A stretch of DNA of 64,000 bases from assembly GCA_905147135.1 (NCBI GenBank), contig LR990043.1, forward strand, positions 3,321,057 to 3,385,056, read 5' to 3'. A program made the translations under genes and the position numbers. Positions 22,691 to 32,718 of the stretch are shown piece by piece. How positions within the stretch are numbered: position 1 is the stretch's first letter; every line of letters starts with the position of its first letter. Source of the stretch: Blastobasis lacticolella. Lineage: Eukaryota > Arthropoda > Insecta > Lepidoptera > Blastobasidae. Under the pieces are notes generated by a model, which saw only the letters and a list, made by a program, of their open reading frames with translations, did not search any database and had not been told where the DNA came from.

Positions 22691-22750
22691 TCCCATTTAT
22701 TTCAGCTGATCTCTATCGCGGGCTGCTGATAAGAGCTGATAGGAGCGTGC
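22691..22750 (+). promoter_or_regulatory. duplicated GATA module, copy 1
   Basis: It begins TCCCATTTATTTCAGCTGAT, continues through CTATCGCGGGCTGCTGATAA and ends GAGCTGATAGG. GATA boxes lie at 22728 and 22738, with a reversed box (TATC) at 22714. The first 21 bp match 23341-23361 exactly, and the box layout is similar. The following 40 bp are GC-rich. The regulatory role is inferred. Confidence 0.45.
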
Positions 22751-23340
22751 AGGGGCGCCAGGGCCCGGGGACGCTAGGGCCGCGGGTGTATGGTGCTTGC
22801 AGTGCGACGGAATGAGGTTTTTAAAGAAAAATCATAACCTCAAAATTGGGCACACCTGTATTCAGAAACGTGCGCTCGAACGCACATCTAGTTGGTTCCA
22901 GCTGACAGTACTTGAGTGGTAAGCTGTCACCCCGGCCTATGGAAGTATGCAATACCAGCCTAACGCTACGTTAGCATTTGCGATAGCTTTAGGTATATGT
23001 AAACTCACCTAACTACATGCCCGATGTGAGTGTTACTTGTGATTCTAGCAAAAACGCACAGCGATATCATAAAAACGCGCTAGATTTTCCGGAAACCGTT
23101 TTGAAAATGCGCACCAAACATATTAAAATCCGCTGGATCTAGCGCCGAAAGCGCTAATTTGGCGGCGATGTGCATTATTTACAGCCGACATCTGTAAATT
23201 GTGTGGCTTTTTAAAATTCTGGACTTGTAAAGCTATATTGATCTAACTCAACTAAGTTCTTTTATTCACCGAAAAAAAACTGTTTAATTCCTCCATATTG
23301 ACATCCTTACACACACGTAGACTTCCTACACGAGCTCTGT

Positions 23341-23415
23341 TCCCATTTATTTCAGCTGATCGTTATCAAGGGGGGTTGATAACAAGCCGATAACGGGGGC
23401 GGGGGTGGGGCGGAT
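23341..23415 (+). promoter_or_regulatory. duplicated GATA module, copy 2
   Basis: It begins TCCCATTTATTTCAGCTGAT, then CGTTATCAAGGGGGGTTGAT and AACAAGCCGATAACGGGGGC. GATA boxes lie at 23378 and 23389 (11 bp apart), with a reversed box at 23364. A G-rich run follows, as in copy 1, 650 bp upstream. Confidence 0.45.
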
Positions 23416-23833
23416 GGCGGCGTTCGATTATTTGAAGAAACGGCGGTAATTGTAAGTTTCGGATGCGTTACTTTTTAGTGAATAATGTTGACTTTTTAAA
23501 CCTACGAGCATGAAAATTTTAATAAAGAAGCGAGAGAGGTAGTCTAGGAAAGTAGCAAGTGGAACATTGTGAAACAAGATACTGTTCATCCCAGACGAGA
23601 GGTAAACAAGAGAGGTACAAGAGAGGTTTAAGAGAGGTAGGGCATAGCGGGGTATCTCGTTCGAATTGGAGCCGCCCGACTGGGGAAGTACCTCCACCTT
23701 ACAGAATATCGCAGCTAAATAATACTGTTTTAAATAGTATTGTGTTTCTGCCGGTGACTACGGTTTCCAGTGCTCCATAGCCGGCCGTGGAGGACCGTGG
23801 CTTTGGCAGTGGAGTGGCATTTGCCTTTTTGCT

Positions 23834-23968
23834 GCCAGAGCAACGTGTTATAGAGGTGGGCAACGCATTGGCGATACACTTGGTGTTGCTAATGTCTATC
23901 GGCAGTGGTGACCACTTTCCATCAGGCGGCCCGCTTGCCTGTTTGCCTACCATATGACATAAAAAAAT
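23834..23968 (-). repeat. Repeat C copy, well preserved
   Basis: Read on the minus strand: TATGGTAGGCAAACAGGCAA, GCGGGCCGCCTGATGGAAAG, TGGTCACCACTGCCGATAGA, then CAACACCAAGTG and CAATGCGTTGCCCACC. It is about 95 percent identical by eye to 47415-47548, so both are fairly recent copies. Confidence 0.85.
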
Positions 23969-24043
23969 TAAATAAAACAGCGATAACTCATATATTCTCA
24001 GTGTTTTACGTACAGATTTTTTAAAATGCTATCGTTTTGCAAA

Positions 24044-24095
24044 ATTATCGTGTCGTGGCGTCCATGTGTAATAAATGTTTCTTTCTTTCTATATA
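24044..24095 (+). repeat. LINE 3' end with (TTTC)n tail
   Basis: ATTATCGTGTCGTGGCGTCC, ATGTGTAATAAATGTTTCTT and TCTTTCTATAT. The same end occurs inverted at 34839-34890 (ATCATGTCGTGGCGTCC-TTTGTAATAAATA-(TTTC)n). A shared end with an AATAAA word and a short tandem tail is typical of a non-LTR retrotransposon or its SINE. Confidence 0.65.
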
Positions 24096-24479
24096 TAACA
24101 AATTTTCTCGAGTCAAAAAATAAATAAGGTAAAACATACTCGTGAAAAAATATTCAACATGAGAAGTTCATATCAGCTTCCCTCATAGAATCCCTTAAGT
24201 ATTTACAAATAAGCTTACGAATTCGTATCATAACCATAGCTCCAACTACTTATATTTATAAGGAGGCTAATGTTTAAATAAAATGCTCACTCATCCCCAT
24301 GGGGTCCAAGCACTTAGTTTGTACCTAGTCTGATGACGAAGATGAAGAATCAGTAACTATGCATATACTTAGCTTAAATTACAACAAACTGTCTTACAAT
24401 AACAAGCATTACCGCATCCACGACCTGAGTTACTTAGTAAGCAGCAAGTTAGATAAGACCGGGGCCATCTTTCATTTAT

Positions 24480-24600
24480 TAACAACGGATCCTTATCAGG
24501 GCGATAGCTGGCGGAGCGATAGTGGGGCGTGCGTACGTACCGCGGTTTGTAAACCGTACGGTGGGACCGGTGGGGGTGGTGGGACTCAGTAGTACCACCG
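24480..24600. other. GC-rich island with GATA boxes
   Basis: CTTATCAGGGCGATAGCTGG, CGGAGCGATAGTGGGGCGTG, followed by GGGACCGGTGGGGGTGGTGG. Three GATA-type boxes lie within about 35 bp inside AT-rich surroundings. Confidence 0.35.
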
Positions 24601-24916
24601 GCTTGTCTGGTCCTGACACCGAGTAGAGCTATGTTTGTCGTTGTTGTGTTTTGTGTTTAGAATTCTAGACTTGCGGAATGTCGTCTAAGCAAAATTATAG
24701 ATATTTTTCTTTTGCCTATTGTGTGAACAGCGACCAATGAATTAATTTGATATCGTTATGCTTGTATTGTATGAAACGTAGACGTGAAAAGCAATCATTA
24801 TCATTAGTGGGGTGGCTCCCAGCTCCCATCTGATGGGAAAATAATAATTTTATTGGTATTTAACGCCATGACACAGATAAAGTTTCATAAACGAAACACC
24901 GGGGTAGATTAAACCT

Positions 24917-25477
24917 GAGGGCTGAGTGTAAGTTTTGCTTCGATTTTCTTTACTATCGCGTTTGCGCTTGCGTCGAAATTAGTATGAAGAAAAAAACTTC
25001 ATTTACGTACCACTCATCATCATTATCTTGGTGTTAATGTCCCGGTTGTGCTCTCGAGAACGAGGGCCCGGGGTCCGCCTTCACCATGATCCAGGATTTG
25101 GCGATCAGGTAATTACAGTGGAGCGACTGCCATCTGACCTCCGTGACCCTGCTACCAAGGGAACCTGACCAGATTGGATCATGGTTACAAATTCAGTTGC
25201 CTGAATTTGCAGGTTTCATCACGATGTTTTTCCTCACCGTAAGAGCATCGGTTCGTGTTCAACTAATGTACATAACTCAGAAAATAGTCATTGGTACATG
25301 GCTGCAGCGGGATTCGAACCCGGTACCTCTCGCTTGCGAGTTGGATACTCAACCGCCCGGCTACCGACGCTCTTTACGTACCACTAGACGGCGCTATATA
25401 TTTTTTCATACTAATTTTCACGTAAACACAAACACGATAGTAAAGTAAAATCGAAGCGAAACTCACACTAGGCCCTC
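24917..25477. mobile_element. MITE-2 (long inverted repeats) split by a SINE-A
   Basis: The left end reads GAGGGCTGAGTGTAAGTTTT, GCTTCGATTTTCTTTACTAT. The right end read inward is GAGGGCCTAGTGTGAGTTTC, GCTTCGATTTTACTTTACTA. The arms match over about 70 bp, down to ATTAGTATGAA. Without the SINE and one target copy the element is about 190 bp. The SINE landed in the short loop between the arms. The flanking duplication of the MITE itself is unclear. Confidence 0.85.
25015..25372 (-). mobile_element. SINE-A, full-length, with exact 13-bp target duplication
   Basis: The head is at the right end. On the minus strand it reads GAGCGTCGGTAGCCGGGCGG (A-box area), then ACCGGGTTCGAATCCCGC (B box). The body follows with CTTACGGTGAGGAAAAACAT, CGTGATGAAACCTG, GGATCATGGTGAAGGC and AACCGGGACATTAACACC. 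The AT-rich 3' tail (CAAGATAATGATGATGA) is at 25015-25030. TTTACGTACCACT stands on both sides (25002-25014 and 25373-25385). It would be transcribed by RNA polymerase III and mobilised by a LINE in trans. This is the best-defined copy and fixes the family's length at 358 bp. Confidence 0.93.
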
Positions 25478-26005
25478 TGATCTATGCATGGTATGGCTAT
25501 TCGCCCTGCCGATGACCCCCCAATCCCACCTGGCCCGTAGGTCATCGCCATCGGATCGCCAGCGGATGGGAATGAATCTGCAAATCTTTATCACATCACA
25601 TGAACATAGCATAATCGTTACCTTACGCACCCAAATACCATATCCAAGAGCTCGAATATCTACCCTCCACTACCCCCACCCCCACCTTCTCCCGGGGGGT
25701 GTCCTATCGCCGAATACGCACCCGATCGCAGATCCCTGATAGGCTATCGCACCGCCGCGTCTCAGAGTACGGGTGTATCTTTTCAAAACGCTCTTTGTCC
25801 ACAATCGCAGCATGGATCTAGTTTTAATGACTTTTTTTATGCGTAGTGTCTATTTTGGCCGGCGGCGTGTGATGCTTGGGATCGTGGAGATATGGCTGGG
25901 GTTAGATGAGATAGAAAAGCTTTTTTTTGGCGGGATTTTTTGGAGGGGTGGAGCTGTTAGTCATTAGTTTTTGGCTTGAGGCTTCGGTGGCACAGGACGG
26001 CTATC

Positions 26006-26120
26006 ACTAGTGTGCTCTAGCGCGCAATAAAAGAGAAAACTTTTTCATCTAAGTATTAAGAGAAGGAAACATACGTACTCTCGCGTTACGAGATGTGTCG
26101 CGAGCATACTTGTGCTAGAC
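26006..26120. mobile_element. MITE-3 copy B (CTAGCACAAGT ends)
   Basis: It shares AAGTATTAAGAGAA, CTCTCG, TGTCGCGAGCATACTTGTGC and CTAGA with 30732-30865 (AGTATTGAGAGAAAGAGACA, TGTCGCGGACACACTTGTTC, TAGGG). The right end is clear, but the left end (ACTAGTGTGCTCTAGCGCGC) is decayed. Confidence 0.65.
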
Positions 26121-26364
26121 TTGTAGGTTATGATACAAATTGTCTGCCAGTTATTCTTTGGAGGTTAACAATTATCGAGTTGAAAAGAATGACATAGTAA
26201 AATGAATGAAATTACTCAAGAAAAAAACGAATCACGTAGAGTTTGGAATACGAACGAACTAGACAACTTTCATGCACTCATGCAATTTCTCAAGCGCATT
26301 TCCTCAGCTCACCTTTCTCCACCCACCCACCACGCCACGCGACCCCGCCAAACCTCACCTCGTC

Positions 26365-26425
26365 AGTCATCGAACCCGCGACCTTTCAGCAACGCCGGAA
26401 TCAATTAGGCTGCGCGTGAGTCGGC
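26365..26425 (-). repeat. possible tRNA-derived SINE head
   Basis: On the minus strand, AGGTCGCGGGTTCGATGACT has a B-box form, preceded about 35 bp upstream by ACTCACGCGCAGCCTAATTG. No body repeats another copy in the window. It is too imperfect to be a tRNA gene. Confidence 0.4.
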
Positions 26426-27202
26426 CGGCCCACTGCGCGTAAATCGATCCTGTAAGACAACTGCGGCGATGGTGGTGGTGGGTACAGATCATGCGATGGA
26501 GGCGGGTGCTTGGATCGAAAGGCGAAAAGGTGCTACGTGAAGATAACCTTATCATACCTTATCTTACGTTACCTAACGGTTCGTAACTACGAACCAAATT
26601 ACCAAAATTGGTCGCTTCATAAGAATGTAATGATGTACAGGTAGCTGCCAAGACTACATTAATATAGTCTCAGCAGCCATTCATTTAATTAAATGTATGG
26701 CAGGTGTTCAGCTCACTCTGCAGGTGACTGTACCTTCATTGATAGATCAGTTAAGGTTATTTAGTAAAATCATCTTCATCAAATATAATAGTAACATTTA
26801 TTACATGTTTTTCCAAGATTTGTTTAAAAACAATACAATATAAGTAAGTGTGTACATTTGATTTTAAATTCGATTGATTCTAATACCTTGAATTGGTGAA
26901 AAATATTACATTCCTTTTTAAGATTTTGTAGATACGTGATGAAAATTACCACGATGAAATAAAAATCACTGGTAAATACGGGCCAAACCGTACAATACTA
27001 TCAAATATTCACTTCGTTACGTCACTATTTCCGTTAAGACGCACATCCATCGAGCGCACGAGCGTTAGGGCGGTCCCTCGATTAAAGATGACGGATAAAA
27101 TTGAAGTAGGTCTCCTGTCGACACACGAATTGTGTTGCTATGAAAGGCTAGTCTTTATAGCTTTAATATCTATAGTGTTAATTTCTAGCCGTTTATATGG
27201 GA

Positions 27203-27260
27203 AAGTATCAAGTTCGTTTATCAGTCACACTTGACATGTCATGACATGTCAAGTATCAAG
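27203..27260. repeat. 24-bp perfect palindrome between 10-bp direct repeats
   Basis: Positions 27230-27253 (CTTGACATGTC-AT-GACATGTCAAG, read through) equal their own reverse complement. AAGTATCAAG occurs at 27203-27212 and again at 27251-27260. The arrangement could be a small insertion, a cruciform-forming site or a dimeric protein site. Confidence 0.75.
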
Positions 27261-27435
27261 CTGTCCGCAAAAAGAAGTGGAGTTGCATGATTATTTTAAT
27301 GTAATAATAATAATTTTAATTTCGGTTAAAATTATCCATGTAAACTGCTAAAAATTAACACACTATTTATGACAACATCTTTCTGTGGAAGGTTTTAAAA
27401 ATTGTGAAAGTGAAAATAATTCAATTTCAGCCTGC

Positions 27436-27525
27436 CCTGTGGTCTCCAACCCGCCTGCCAAGCGTGGAGATTATGGCAATACCTTCTACTAATGTGGAGA
27501 AGTGTCAATTCCAGCAGACTATTAA
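27436..27525 (+). repeat. Repeat G copy
   Basis: TGTGGTCTCCAACCCGCCTG, CCAAGCGTGGAGATTATGGC, AATACC and CTAATGTGGAGAAGTGTCAA. The first part is the reverse complement of 46010-46060. The last part recurs at 29015-29045. I recall this as an RTE-type LINE 3' region, but no protein is left. Confidence 0.7.
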
Positions 27526-27576
27526 GGCTATTGGGCCCTTTATGCTCAGAAATGTTTATAGATTTGAGAGCAAAAC

Positions 27577-27715
27577 ATGATGGAAAGCGTCCACCGTCGT
27601 CTAGGACATAATCTGCGGACCTAAGGGTAGCGGATGCCGTGTCGGCCTAGGTACTTGTAGTCATGCCTTCTGAAGAACCAAATATTATAGTGCAAGACTT
27701 CAGGTAAAGTAAAAC
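27577..27715 (+). repeat. Repeat C copy, long subfamily
   Basis: CATGATGGAAAGCGTCCACC, GTCGTCTAGGACATAATCTG, GGTAGCGGATGCCGTGTCGG and TATTATAGTGCAAG. Its order agrees with the 41.7 and 62.5 kb copies, which also end in TATAGTG. Confidence 0.75.
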
Positions 27716-28481
27716 TCTGGTAATTTCCGAATACAAAATAGGTATCGCTTTTAACACAATAACATTGAAGTGAAAACACGACATAGTTTGTAAACATGCA
27801 ACTTTAATAAGAAAACGTTATCAATTTATCAGAATTATTTATGTAGGAAGCAATATCAAAACATAAGGTTATCTGGATACAGTTTTATCTTGTTTTGCAT
27901 TTTTTTAGGATTTCACCCATTTATTGTCAGCGTGAAAGTACGTAAGCAGATGTTATCAATTAAGAAGGCCTGTTTTCAGCAACAATCCGTGTGAAATTAG
28001 AACATGAGGTCATGATTATTAAAATCTGTTTAGCTTGCCTTGTCTTATTTGGTAAACAAACAATATTCGTAACGAAATCACGACTTGATCTTGATATATT
28101 GATTGATATCACTCTATGTACGTACACGTCTTGTGTACCTATGGAGGTGTTAAATTATTCTAATAAGAAATACATAAATTTGGAATACATTATTTCACTG
28201 AAAACTAAATTTCACAATCACTTACTGCCACAGATTAAACAAAAACGATGACATTCAGAAATCGATTGTGTCTATATCATGACATGACATGACTTAAATT
28301 ATAACATGAACCTGCAGTTTATTTCTTTTTTATAAATATTGTCATGATAAAGAATAGGAGAGATATACGTGGTAGGTACAAGATGGATTACCTACATATA
28401 TTTTTGACTTGTAATCGTTAAATTTTATTAAAACGATACCTATCGTTAACCATAGAGCTAAGAGAAGATTGTCAATTACCA

Positions 28482-28632
28482 GCTTTTGCTCGCAACTTCG
28501 TCTGCGTAAAAAAGCCGTATTCATACGAGGACCATAATCAATTTTCGAAAACTTTAATCTGGGGTAAATTAGAACACTGCAAAATTTCATTAAAATCCTT
28601 TCCGTGATTTGCGTGAAAGACTGACAAACACC
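28482..28632 (+). repeat. Repeat D copy, internally deleted
   Basis: GCTTTTGCTCGCAACTTCGT, CTGCGTAAAAAAGCC, AATTTCATTAAAATCCTTTC and GACTGACAAACACCC. This follows the Repeat D plan (ACTTCGTCCGCGT, TTCATTAAAATC, GACAGACA), but the TTCGCATTTATAATATTAG tail is missing. Confidence 0.6.
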
Positions 28633-28764
28633 CACTTAAACGTCCACCCTTACAAGCTTTCGCATTTTTGAAATTGGTAGGATTGGGAAGAACGTCATTG
28701 ACCAAACGTCTTGATAAAAACTCGTAAACATTCCGATTCTCACAGATAATATTAGTCACCTAAG

Positions 28765-28990
28765 GTTGCGCTTCTATTTGGCTGGAGCTGACCAAGTTGC
28801 GGTGGATACTAATCCTTACGATGTACAAAATAAAGTCGCTTTTGGATTGATTCGGATGCGACCTTGCCGACCTTGGTTGGACGTCCGGCCACGTCTCCCG
28901 CACCCAAAAGCGACTCTATTTTATACTGTGTAAGGATTAGCATTAACTACAATTGACTGTTGGTCGGCTCCAGCCAGAACGGAACGTCTG
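28765..28990. mobile_element. MITE-4, inverted duplication of about 75-bp arms
   Basis: The left arm is GGCTGGAGCTGACCAAGTTG, then ACTAATCCTTACGATGTACA and AAATAAAGTCGCTTTTGG. The right arm read inward is GGCTGGAGCCGACCAACAGT, then GCTAATCCTTACACAGTATA and AAATAGAGTCGCTTTTGG. The loop is about 50 bp. The inner arm resembles the start of Repeat J at 40838 and 46715 (CTTACGTAGTTCAAAATAAA-GTCGCTTT). Confidence 0.85.
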
Positions 28991-29005
28991 TCACTAGTTT
29001 ACGAC

Positions 29006-29050
29006 ATAATCCTCTACTTATGTGGAGAAGACTCAATTCCAGCAAAAGGC
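29006..29050 (+). repeat. Repeat G fragment
   Basis: CTCTACTTATGTGGAGAAGA, CTCAATTCCAGCAA matches 27487-27515 (CTAATGTGGAGAAGTGTCAA-TTCCAGCAG). Confidence 0.55.
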
Positions 29051-29105
29051 TGTGTTAAATAGACTAATATATTGCCAACTAAAGAAGAATAATAATAAAC
29101 AATAA

Positions 29106-29443
29106 TCTTGCTGTTAATGTCCCGGTTCTGCTCTCGCGCAGGAGGGCGCAGGATCCGCTTAGACCATGATACAGATCAGGGAATTATAGTGGAGCGACTG
29201 CCATCTGACCTCCATAACCCTCCTACCAGGGGAACCTGACTAGATTCGATCATGGTTACACATTCAATCGCCTCAATGTGCAGGTTTCATCACGATGTTT
29301 TCCCTCACCGTAAGAGTATCGGTTAGAATTCAACTCATGTACAGAACTCAGAAAAAGTTATTGGTAAATGACTGCAGTGGGATTCGAACCCGGTACCTCT
29401 CGCTTCCGAGTCGGATACCTTAACCATTGTGCCACCGACGCTC
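29106..29443 (-). mobile_element. SINE-A, near full-length
   Basis: The head on the minus strand reads GAGCGTCGGTGGCACAATGG, TTAAGGTATCCGACTCGG, then TACCGGGTTCGAATCCCACT (B box). The body agrees with the 25.0 kb copy throughout, with about 10 bp missing around ACAGATCAGGGAATTATAG. An AATAATAATAAACAATAAT tract adjoins the tail end (29086-29104). TTGCCAAMTAAA words on either side hint at a target duplication, but the spacing is not exact. Confidence 0.9.
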
Positions 29444-30424
29444 CCAACGTTGCCAAATAAAATAGAATGTGTCATGATAAACATGTGAAGCTGTTGTCTG
29501 TCAAAATTACAAAACAAACGCACACTCGGGCACACGATTCGTGCCCACATAAAAAAGCGCTCGCGTCATAACAAAAATTCTATTGTTCCCAAGTTAAAGT
29601 GTTTTTTTCCCAAAATACAAGTGTTATCTAAAGAAAACATCGGCCGGGGAATCGAATCTCTATCGGTGGTTTAAATCTACTCCACTGGTGCTTTGCTCTA
29701 ATCTCGGGGATCTTCAACTGTTTTTTCGTACCGTCGGCATAAAGGGACGCTGGTCGAAATGTTACACAGTACTTTTAAAGCGATTATGGTTTGTTTTAGT
29801 GTCTAAAGTTATGGAAAATGTGTTTTGTATTATAACTCGTGTAACTGTTAAGTCTCCTTTAGTATATTTGTTCTGATGATATTATTAATTATACGAGTAG
29901 GTACATTACGTTACAAATAACAAAAAATACGAAAAAAAACGTTGCTCTAAAAATTATATATTGATACTTCTTTACATTTCTGAGAATACTTATCGATAAC
30001 GTGCTCAACTATTGTTATTTTATATTGAAATTAACTTTAGCATGGGCTTCTTCACAGCAAGAGTGGAGGCATATTTTCGGATATTCCAATTTTATCCTAA
30101 CGCTAACTAATTTTTGCTAACGGTAACTTATTATAAAAAAAATCTCAGTTTTTTCACACAATATCATCACAACTGAATCTCCATTGCAATTATAATTAAA
30201 ACATGATTACAGTATAAACTCAAAACATTAACTACGCTTGCCTAAACAACCTGCATCTCTTAACAAAATTCTACAAAACATGTCGAAATAAACACAGGCC
30301 CACATAATATACATATCAAAGATTAAACCGCACATGTGTGTGTCCGTAGCCGGGACTCAGCCAACCGTCTACCGATGGCCTGATAACGGGGGACTTATCT
30401 CTTTTGAGATTTCACCTTCATTAT

Positions 30425-30452
30425 CAGCGGTGTGTGTGTGAGTGTGTGTGAA
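30425..30452. repeat. (TG)n-rich microsatellite
   Basis: GCGGTGTGTGTGTGAGTGTG, TGTGAAG: two TG runs interrupted by one GA. Confidence 0.8.
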
Positions 30453-30731
30453 GCTCTAACGGATTAGTATCGCTAAAGTTATTTTCTGTCGAACGTTAAG
30501 TAAATAAAAGTTTAGGTGAGTTGATATGCATTATGTCAAACTAAATTATAGCTATGGTAGAGCCCATACAGACGTACCCGATTTCTGCACGAATTGTCCC
30601 AAATGTGTAAGCAATTTTGGATTCTATGCTAATGACAGAAAGCTTATTTTATTGTAAACAAACGCTCAGCGCCCGCATAGGCACCGCGTCGTGTGCGTGC
30701 CAATGGACATGAACATCCGAGCGCTCTGCAT

Positions 30732-30865
30732 GCCTAGCACAAGTTGATCTCGCGCGCGATAAGCGAGAAAAAGCGCGACATAGGTATTGCTGTCTCTTTC
30801 GTCTTAGTATTGAGAGAAAGAGACAAACGCTCTCGAGCTTTGTCGCGGACACACTTGTTCTAGGG
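30732..30865. mobile_element. MITE-3 copy A (CTAGCACAAGT ends)
   Basis: The left end is GCCTAGCACAAGTTGATCTC, and the right end read inward is CCCTAGAACAAGTGTGTCCG. The inside holds GCGATAAGCGAGAAAAAGCG, CGACATAGGTATTGCTGTCT and AGTATTGAGAGAAAGAGACA. A related copy is at 26006-26120. I know this ends-with-CTAGCACAAGT style from moth genomes. The minus-strand 95-codon frame over it is not a gene. Confidence 0.75.
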
Positions 30866-31083
30866 CCACTGTAGTTCGTCTTCGTAGAGTGTCGTCTCGG
30901 TCTCTGTATACTTATAACAGTGTTCAGAAACGTCACTATGAGTTCTCACTGTGAGAACGCTCTTATGTATGGTCCCTTAATGCGTCCTTCGATATAAATG
31001 AAATTGACCAATCATAGAGCCGTATTTAACGCAGAGCGTTCACTTACCGGACGAAAACTGTGAGAATAGTAACGCTACTTTAC

Positions 31084-31254
31084 TAAGGGCCGATTTTTCA
31101 ATCCTCAGATAAAGTTTATTTGCCCGATAGAGTAATACACTGCCAAATTAAAACAAACTATAATATTTTATAATTATGACGTAATGATACAATTTTATTT
31201 TAGTCGCTTATCAGACTGATATGTTTTATTCGAGCATTGAAAAATCGGCCCTAA
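31084..31254. mobile_element. MITE-5, TAA-flanked inverted-repeat element
   Basis: A 165-bp element (31087-31251). The left end is GGGCCGATTTTTCAATCCTC, and the right end read inward is GGGCCGATTTTTCAATGCTC. Eighteen of the first nineteen bases agree and weaker pairing follows. TAA stands outside both ends (31084-31086, 31252-31254). A 3-bp TAA duplication with GGG-starting ends fits PIF/Harbinger. The centre is very AT-rich. Confidence 0.87.
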
Positions 31255-31325
31255 GACAAAAAATGTTTGTGAATACGGGTGTTATACTATCAACAACTTA
31301 GAAGCGTTTACGTACTGCTTACGAT

Positions 31326-31372
31326 CTGAATCGCGGCGGTCTGAAACTAAATGTGGACAAGACCAGGCCAGG
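31326..31372 (+). pseudogene. possible reverse-transcriptase scrap
   Basis: The plus frame at 31326 reads LNRGGLKLNVDKTRPG, resembling the motif D/E region (GLKLNxxKT) of LINE enzymes. Only about 16 residues are visible, and the neighbouring sequence does not extend the match. Confidence 0.35.
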
Positions 31373-31773
31373 TACATGGCCTGCAGTGTACCGCATAGTC
31401 GAAGATGTGATCAAGCCTGTACTTAGCGCATACGCATACCAATCATTCTAAATCATATCGACAAACATATATTGATCTTTGCATTACTTTACCAGTACAC
31501 ATGTACACATACTCGTACTTTGGATCACTTATCTAGATGATGTCTAAAGCCGGTATATGCGCGTGCGCGTCTGAAACAAAGCGGCGCGCACCGTATGGCA
31601 TTCGACTGTGACAGCCGCTGTCATAATAGCCACGACGGTTGTATCGGCTTACAACACCGTTATAGTTTGACTGACGTGACGTTAAATGAGTGATTTGATT
31701 TATTTTATTCCCATGGGTATTTGTTTGCGGTTATAGTTTCTGTAATTAGTTGCCATATTGAACTGGTCCTCTG

Positions 31774-31930
31774 GAGTAGCGTTGGTGGTTTAGTGAGAGG
31801 TACCGGGTTCGAATCAAACTGCGCCTTTTTACCAAAGACTCTTTTCTGAGTTTTGTACATTAGTTGAATGCTAACCGACGCTCTTACGGTAAGGGAAACA
31901 TCGTGATGAAACCTGTACATACCTGCGATT
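31774..31930 (+). mobile_element. SINE-A fragment with shortened head
   Basis: GAGTAGCGTTGGTGGTTTAG, GTACCGGGTTCGAATCAAAC (B box), then TGAGTTTTGTACATTAGTTG and CTCTTACGGTAAGGGAAACA, TCGTGATGAAACCTG. About 15 bp between A and B boxes are deleted, and the copy is cut about 150 bp from its start. It is the only copy with its head in plus orientation. Confidence 0.85.
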
Positions 31931-32718
31931 TTTTTTATTGCACAGTTAATCTCAATTAGATAGTAATAAAAATAAAATTGTAGTCTCTAATTACATTATA
32001 AATAGATAAGGGTATAATCGGAAACCCCAATCCCTACTACAGCCATAAACAGCTTTGTGATTCCCGTTAACAACAATTTATTTATCAATATTGAATCACC
32101 GATGATAATAATGGATGCCATAAGCTGCAGCCATCTCTTTTCTACCCGTCGAATAGTGCTGTTACCGTCCCATTCCGACCAATAGCTTGCGAAGAAACAA
32201 ACAGCACATTTCAAATGGCAGGTGCAATAGCAGATAACATCGAAAACACTCCACGCAGACACCCTAAAAGGTCCAATGGAATTAAACGCGAAAGAATCAA
32301 AGTTTACTGCATAAGAATTATCTTTAGATTAATTTTTACTGCTGAGGATAAGTGTTTGATGCAATAAAAGTGTAGTATTTACTTTTGAGTAGCGTCCCGC
32401 TATCTGGCAGGCAGACAAACAGATAACGAACTAAATATCTTAACGATATATTTATCGCGATCCCAAGGAACTCTCTCGTAACTTGAGATTATGTTACGAG
32501 TTGGAAGTAAATATTTTACTTTAAAGCGAATAAGGAGTAATTCTGGTGAGTCACGCGCACAAAGGTTATCTTCGACAATTTTTTCCTTGAAAGTGTGATA
32601 CAGGGAAGTGGGCGAGTTTAAATAATATTTACTCAAAATAAAGCTTCATTAAAGCTCGTAATATGTAAACCTTAATCGAAGTCACGTACCTTACATGTCA
32701 ATTTATTCACTAGTGAAT

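Noticed and set aside
25300..25372. tRNA gene on the minus strand
   Set aside because: This is the head of SINE-A, bounded by a target duplication together with a 280-bp body.
27229..28290. GACATG words (27.23 and 28.28 kb) as one repeat family
   Set aside because: Only the short word is shared; flanks differ.
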